Of a stretch of 8,624 nucleotides of DNA, positions 6,765 through 8,624 are shown in pieces (the first letter of the stretch is position 1; every line of letters begins with the position of its first letter). Location of the stretch: the NCBI GenBank assembly GCA_031552355.1, contig JAVBMO010000085.1:1-8624 (forward strand), given 5' to 3'. The position numbers and the translations under genes were made by a program. This DNA is from JAVBMO01 sp031552355. Lineage in GTDB: Bacteria > Bacteroidota > Bacteroidia > Bacteroidales > P3. The notes beneath the pieces were generated by a model. The model was not told the DNA's origin. It saw only the letters and a program-made list of their open reading frames with translations, and made no database searches.

Positions 6765-7841
6765 TTAAAAATGAAGTCCAAAAGCTACAATTACCGCCAT
6801 TAATAAAATGTTTAGTAAATTCAAGGGCAATAAATATTTCCATTCCAATTTCAATAGTTGGTCAACCCTAAGGCGTGGGAATGTCCAGCGAACCCAAAGT
6901 TGTAGGAAAACTACAAAAAATGCTTTCCCGAAAAACCACACAAATGATGGGATATAATCCATAATATGATTAAATCCATCTAAACCCGGAATATGCAACG
7001 GTTGCCAACCACCTAAGAATATGGTTGCAGCAATTGCCGAAACAATAAACATATTCAAATACTCAGCTAAGTAGAAGAATCCGAATTGAATACCGGAATA
7101 TTCGGTATGATAACCGGCGGTAAGTTCTGATTCTGCTTCGGGCAAATCGAAAGGGCCACGATTGGTTTCAGCATGTCCGGCAACTACATACACCACAAAG
7201 GCAATGATTGCAGGAATATGTCCTTTGAAAATGAACCACACATCGGCTTGATTTTCCACGATGGTTGAAATTTGCATGCTTCCTGCAAAAATAACCATTG
7301 TTAATAGCGACAATCCAACGGAAAGTTCGTAGCTAATCATTTGAGCACCGCTTCGCATGGCGCCAATCATAGAGAATTTGTTGTTACTGGACCATCCTGC
7401 CAACAAAATCCCTAAAATTCCAATGGATGAAACTGCTATGATATAAAACACCCCAATATTGAAATCTACTGCATGCAAACCCTTGGCAAACGGAATGGCT
7501 GCAAAAGCCAGCATTGAACCCATTACCATGACAAATGGAGCAAGGTAGAACAAAAATTTGTCGTTGTTATTGATAGGAATAATTTCCTTTAACAACATTT
7601 TCAAGGCATCGGCAATACTTTGCAAAAGCCCGAAAGGCCCTACACGGTTGGGTCCCAAGCGACATTGAAACCATGCACATATTTTACGTTCAACATATAT
7701 TAATATCAACGCCAATACTGCATAAGCCAATAGCAAAGCAACACCTACCAAAACGAATTCGATAGCCAGCGCCCAAAAATTAGGTAATACTGACCTCAAG
7801 CCTTCGTCAATCCATTGTGTTAAAGTAGTAAATTCAAACAT
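6765..7841 (-). CDS. nuoH: NADH-quinone oxidoreductase subunit H
   Basis: This 358-residue membrane subunit forms the quinone tunnel with NuoD and NuoB and links it to the proton channels. Eight or so membrane helices are evident. Conserved segments are YVERKICAWFQCRLGPNRVG (49-68), LLQSIADALKMLLKE (72-86), GWSSNNKFSMIGAMRSGAQ (149-167), ETNRGPFDLPEAESELTAGY (225-244, the acidic loop at the quinone site), EYSGIQFGFFYLAEY (247-261) and WVRWTFPRLRVDQL (316-329). Length is typical. The ATG at 7841 is the natural start. The gene follows the damaged four-helix-bundle gene by 84 bases and nuoD by about 470 bases, with no nuoE, nuoF or nuoG between. Confidence 0.98.
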   Translation of the reverse strand: MFEFTTLTQWIDEGLRSVLPNFWALAIEFVLVGVALLLAYAVLALILIYVERKICAWFQCRLGPNRVGPFGLLQSIADALKMLLKEIIPINNNDKFLFYLAPFVMVMGSMLAFAAIPFAKGLHAVDFNIGVFYIIAVSSIGILGILLAGWSSNNKFSMIGAMRSGAQMISYELSVGLSLLTMVIFAGSMQISTIVENQADVWFIFKGHIPAIIAFVVYVVAGHAETNRGPFDLPEAESELTAGYHTEYSGIQFGFFYLAEYLNMFIVSAIAATIFLGGWQPLHIPGLDGFNHIMDYIPSFVWFFGKAFFVVFLQLWVRWTFPRLRVDQLLKLEWKYLLPLNLLNILLMAVIVAFGLHF

Positions 7842-7845
7842 GTTT

Positions 7846-7933
7846 TTCTTTAATTATGAATTATGAATTATGAACTATGAATGAAAGCAAGTTGTGCCTA
7901 ATGTATTCATCCTTCATCATTAACTTCATCGTT
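7846..7933. repeat. Composite spacer repeat, copy B (four-helix-bundle gene to nuoH)
   Basis: Coding-strand order is AACGATGAA at the stop of the upstream gene, ATGAA-type heptads (attcatc, cttcatc and attaact on the plus strand at 7905-7925), a core at 7873-7908 and TTCAT-type heptads leading to nuoH. The order and core words match copy A after nuoI. The repeat occupies nearly the whole 84-base spacer. Confidence 0.8.
7853..7880. repeat. Heptad tandem array before nuoH, unit attatga x3 plus actatga
   Basis: Three exact attatga units and one actatga variant begin 11 bases before the nuoH start codon. The array is the nuoH-proximal part of composite repeat copy B. Confidence 0.95.
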
Positions 7934-8298
7934 GTTTAATATTTTTCTTTTTAGTTATTATTGAACTTTTTATTATTTTCAAGATTTCGCTTGCATCTTG
8001 AAACATACTATCGAACATCATTTTATCCAAAAAATCAGTAGCTTTTAAAATTTCCAACCAGTAAATTGTTTCGTCACATTCCTTTTGGGCAATTCCTAGC
8101 TTATGAATAAAATCCAAATCACTTTCAGCATTTCTTGCTTCACGAACATTTGCACCAATAGATGTTCCAGACCTCAACAATTGTTTACTAATGACAAATT
8201 CTTTTTTATTTTCAATCAAATACTTATATAAATTGCACGCACCGAACTGCAAATGTGAACGACTTCTCTCCTAAAATATCTTGTTTCCCGTTATTCAT
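7926..8298 (-). pseudogene. Four-helix-bundle (23S rRNA-intervening-sequence family) protein, frameshifted
   Basis: The family (small helical-bundle proteins first met in insertions in 23S rRNA genes; the DGR accessory protein Avd is a relative) is usually about 120 residues. Here the ATG at 8298 reads MNNGKQDILGEKSFTFAVR and then CVQFI with a stop at 8224-8226. A second frame from about 8234 reads NLYKYLIENKKEF, SKQLLRSGTSIGANVREA and on to a stop at 7926. Removing one base, most simply the g at 8235 (C on the coding strand), joins the frames as FAVRCVNLYKYLIENKK and restores a 123-residue protein with the expected family N-terminus. The downstream frame alone could start only at a TTG (8252) and would lack helix 1. 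The gene starts 16 bases after nuoD. A sequencing error or a real inactivating indel are both possible; I see no convincing slippery site. Family membership is firm, inactivation less so. Confidence 0.85.
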
Positions 8299-8313
8299 CG
8301 TTCATCATTCATA
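8293..8313. repeat. Heptads between nuoD and the four-helix-bundle gene, three units
   Basis: Units attcatc, gttcatc and attcata are in register with period 7 (ATGAATG, ATGAACG and so on when read on the coding strand). The array covers almost the whole 16-base spacer and includes the start codon of the downstream gene. It supplies ATGs at 8312, 8305 and 8298, one in each frame; the first two hit stops within the array, leaving 8298 as the useful start. Confidence 0.8.
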
Positions 8314-8314
8314 A

Positions 8315-8624
8315 TTATCTATCGATATCCGGCACCACATAATCCAATGAACCGCCGATGGCAATTAAATCGGCGATTTTTTCGTTGCGAGAAATGGTAT
8401 CCACAACCGAAACCAAACTTAAATTCGGTGAACGGAATTTCACACGGTACGGATTTTTATCGCCTTTGCTCGATATATATACGCCGAAAATTCCACGGGC
8501 AGCTTCTGCCATTTGGAAATAATCACCTTCGGGTAATTTTATTATCGGTTTTTGTTTTACAAAATAATCGCCTTCGGGAATATTGTCCACCAATTGTTCC
8601 AAAATACGCAACGATTGTTCAATT
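8315..8624 (-). CDS. nuoD: NADH-quinone oxidoreductase subunit D, C-terminal part only
   Basis: About the last 102 residues of the 49-kDa-type subunit, which forms the quinone pocket with NuoB and NuoH, are inside the window; the frame is open to the right edge. The sequence fits the family end: IEQSLRILEQLVDNIPEGD, EAARGIFGVYISSKGDKNPYR, VKFRSPNLSLVSVVDTI, LIAIGGSLDYVVPDIDR. The terminal Asp-Arg is the usual end of NuoD. The EAPRG motif of many homologues is EAARG here. Whether this is a free NuoD or the end of a fused NuoCD cannot be told from the window. The next complex I gene downstream is nuoH. Confidence 0.96.
   Translation of the reverse strand, partial: IEQSLRILEQLVDNIPEGDYFVKQKPIIKLPEGDYFQMAEAARGIFGVYISSKGDKNPYRVKFRSPNLSLVSVVDTISRNEKIADLIAIGGSLDYVVPDIDR

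Noticed and set aside
4435..7880. CRISPR array
   Set aside because: The repeats are 7 bp, contiguous without unique spacers, and scattered in gene junctions.
8293..8313. Phase-variable start through heptad copy-number change
   Set aside because: The heptads place ATGs in all three frames, which first suggested switching. However, the upstream ATGs meet stops within the array, so the last ATG always sets the frame.

Overview
The window is a stretch of a bacterial respiratory complex I (nuo) operon. Every gene I can support lies on the minus strand, so transcription runs from high to low coordinates. The order is nuoD (3' end only), a frameshifted four-helix-bundle gene, nuoH, nuoI, nuoJ, nuoK, an unrecognised membrane-anchored protein, nuoL, a DUF1016/YhcG-type PD-(D/E)XK nuclease, and nuoM (cut by the left edge). 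The AT-rich DNA, poor Shine-Dalgarno sites, protein similarity and passenger families point to Bacteroidota. The step from nuoD to nuoH without nuoE, nuoF and nuoG resembles the 11-subunit complex I locus of Bacteroidales. This assignment is inference from remembered family features, not from a search.

Region by region: 8315-8624 is the NuoD C-terminus. 7926-8298 is a four-helix-bundle (23S rRNA-intervening-sequence family) gene that needs one base removed near 8235 to read through. 6765-7841 (nuoH), 6209-6694 (nuoI), 5517-6029 (nuoJ) and 5104-5415 (nuoK) encode the membrane foot and the last iron-sulfur subunit. 4536-5018 is an orphan gene. 2503-4425 is nuoL, 1372-2481 the nuclease gene and 1-1314 the first 438 codons of nuoM. 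No spacer exceeds 179 bases.

The Nuo proteins form the proton-pumping module. NuoI carries electrons through two [4Fe-4S] clusters to the quinone site formed by NuoD, NuoB and NuoH. NuoH, J and K link this site to the antiporter-like subunits NuoL and NuoM. Three non-Nuo genes sit inside the operon in the same orientation, one at each of three junctions.

The most unusual non-coding signal is a set of 7-bp tandem repeats. Arrays of about four units begin 7-11 bases before the start codons of nuoH, nuoI, nuoJ, nuoK and nuoL. Unit sequences differ between arrays but the period, copy number and position are the same. Related heptads overlap the ends of nuoI, the four-helix-bundle gene and nuoD. 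Two spacers share a longer composite repeat. The nuclease gene also carries two near-identical perfect palindromes, in frame, that encode ILGTLSQE twice.
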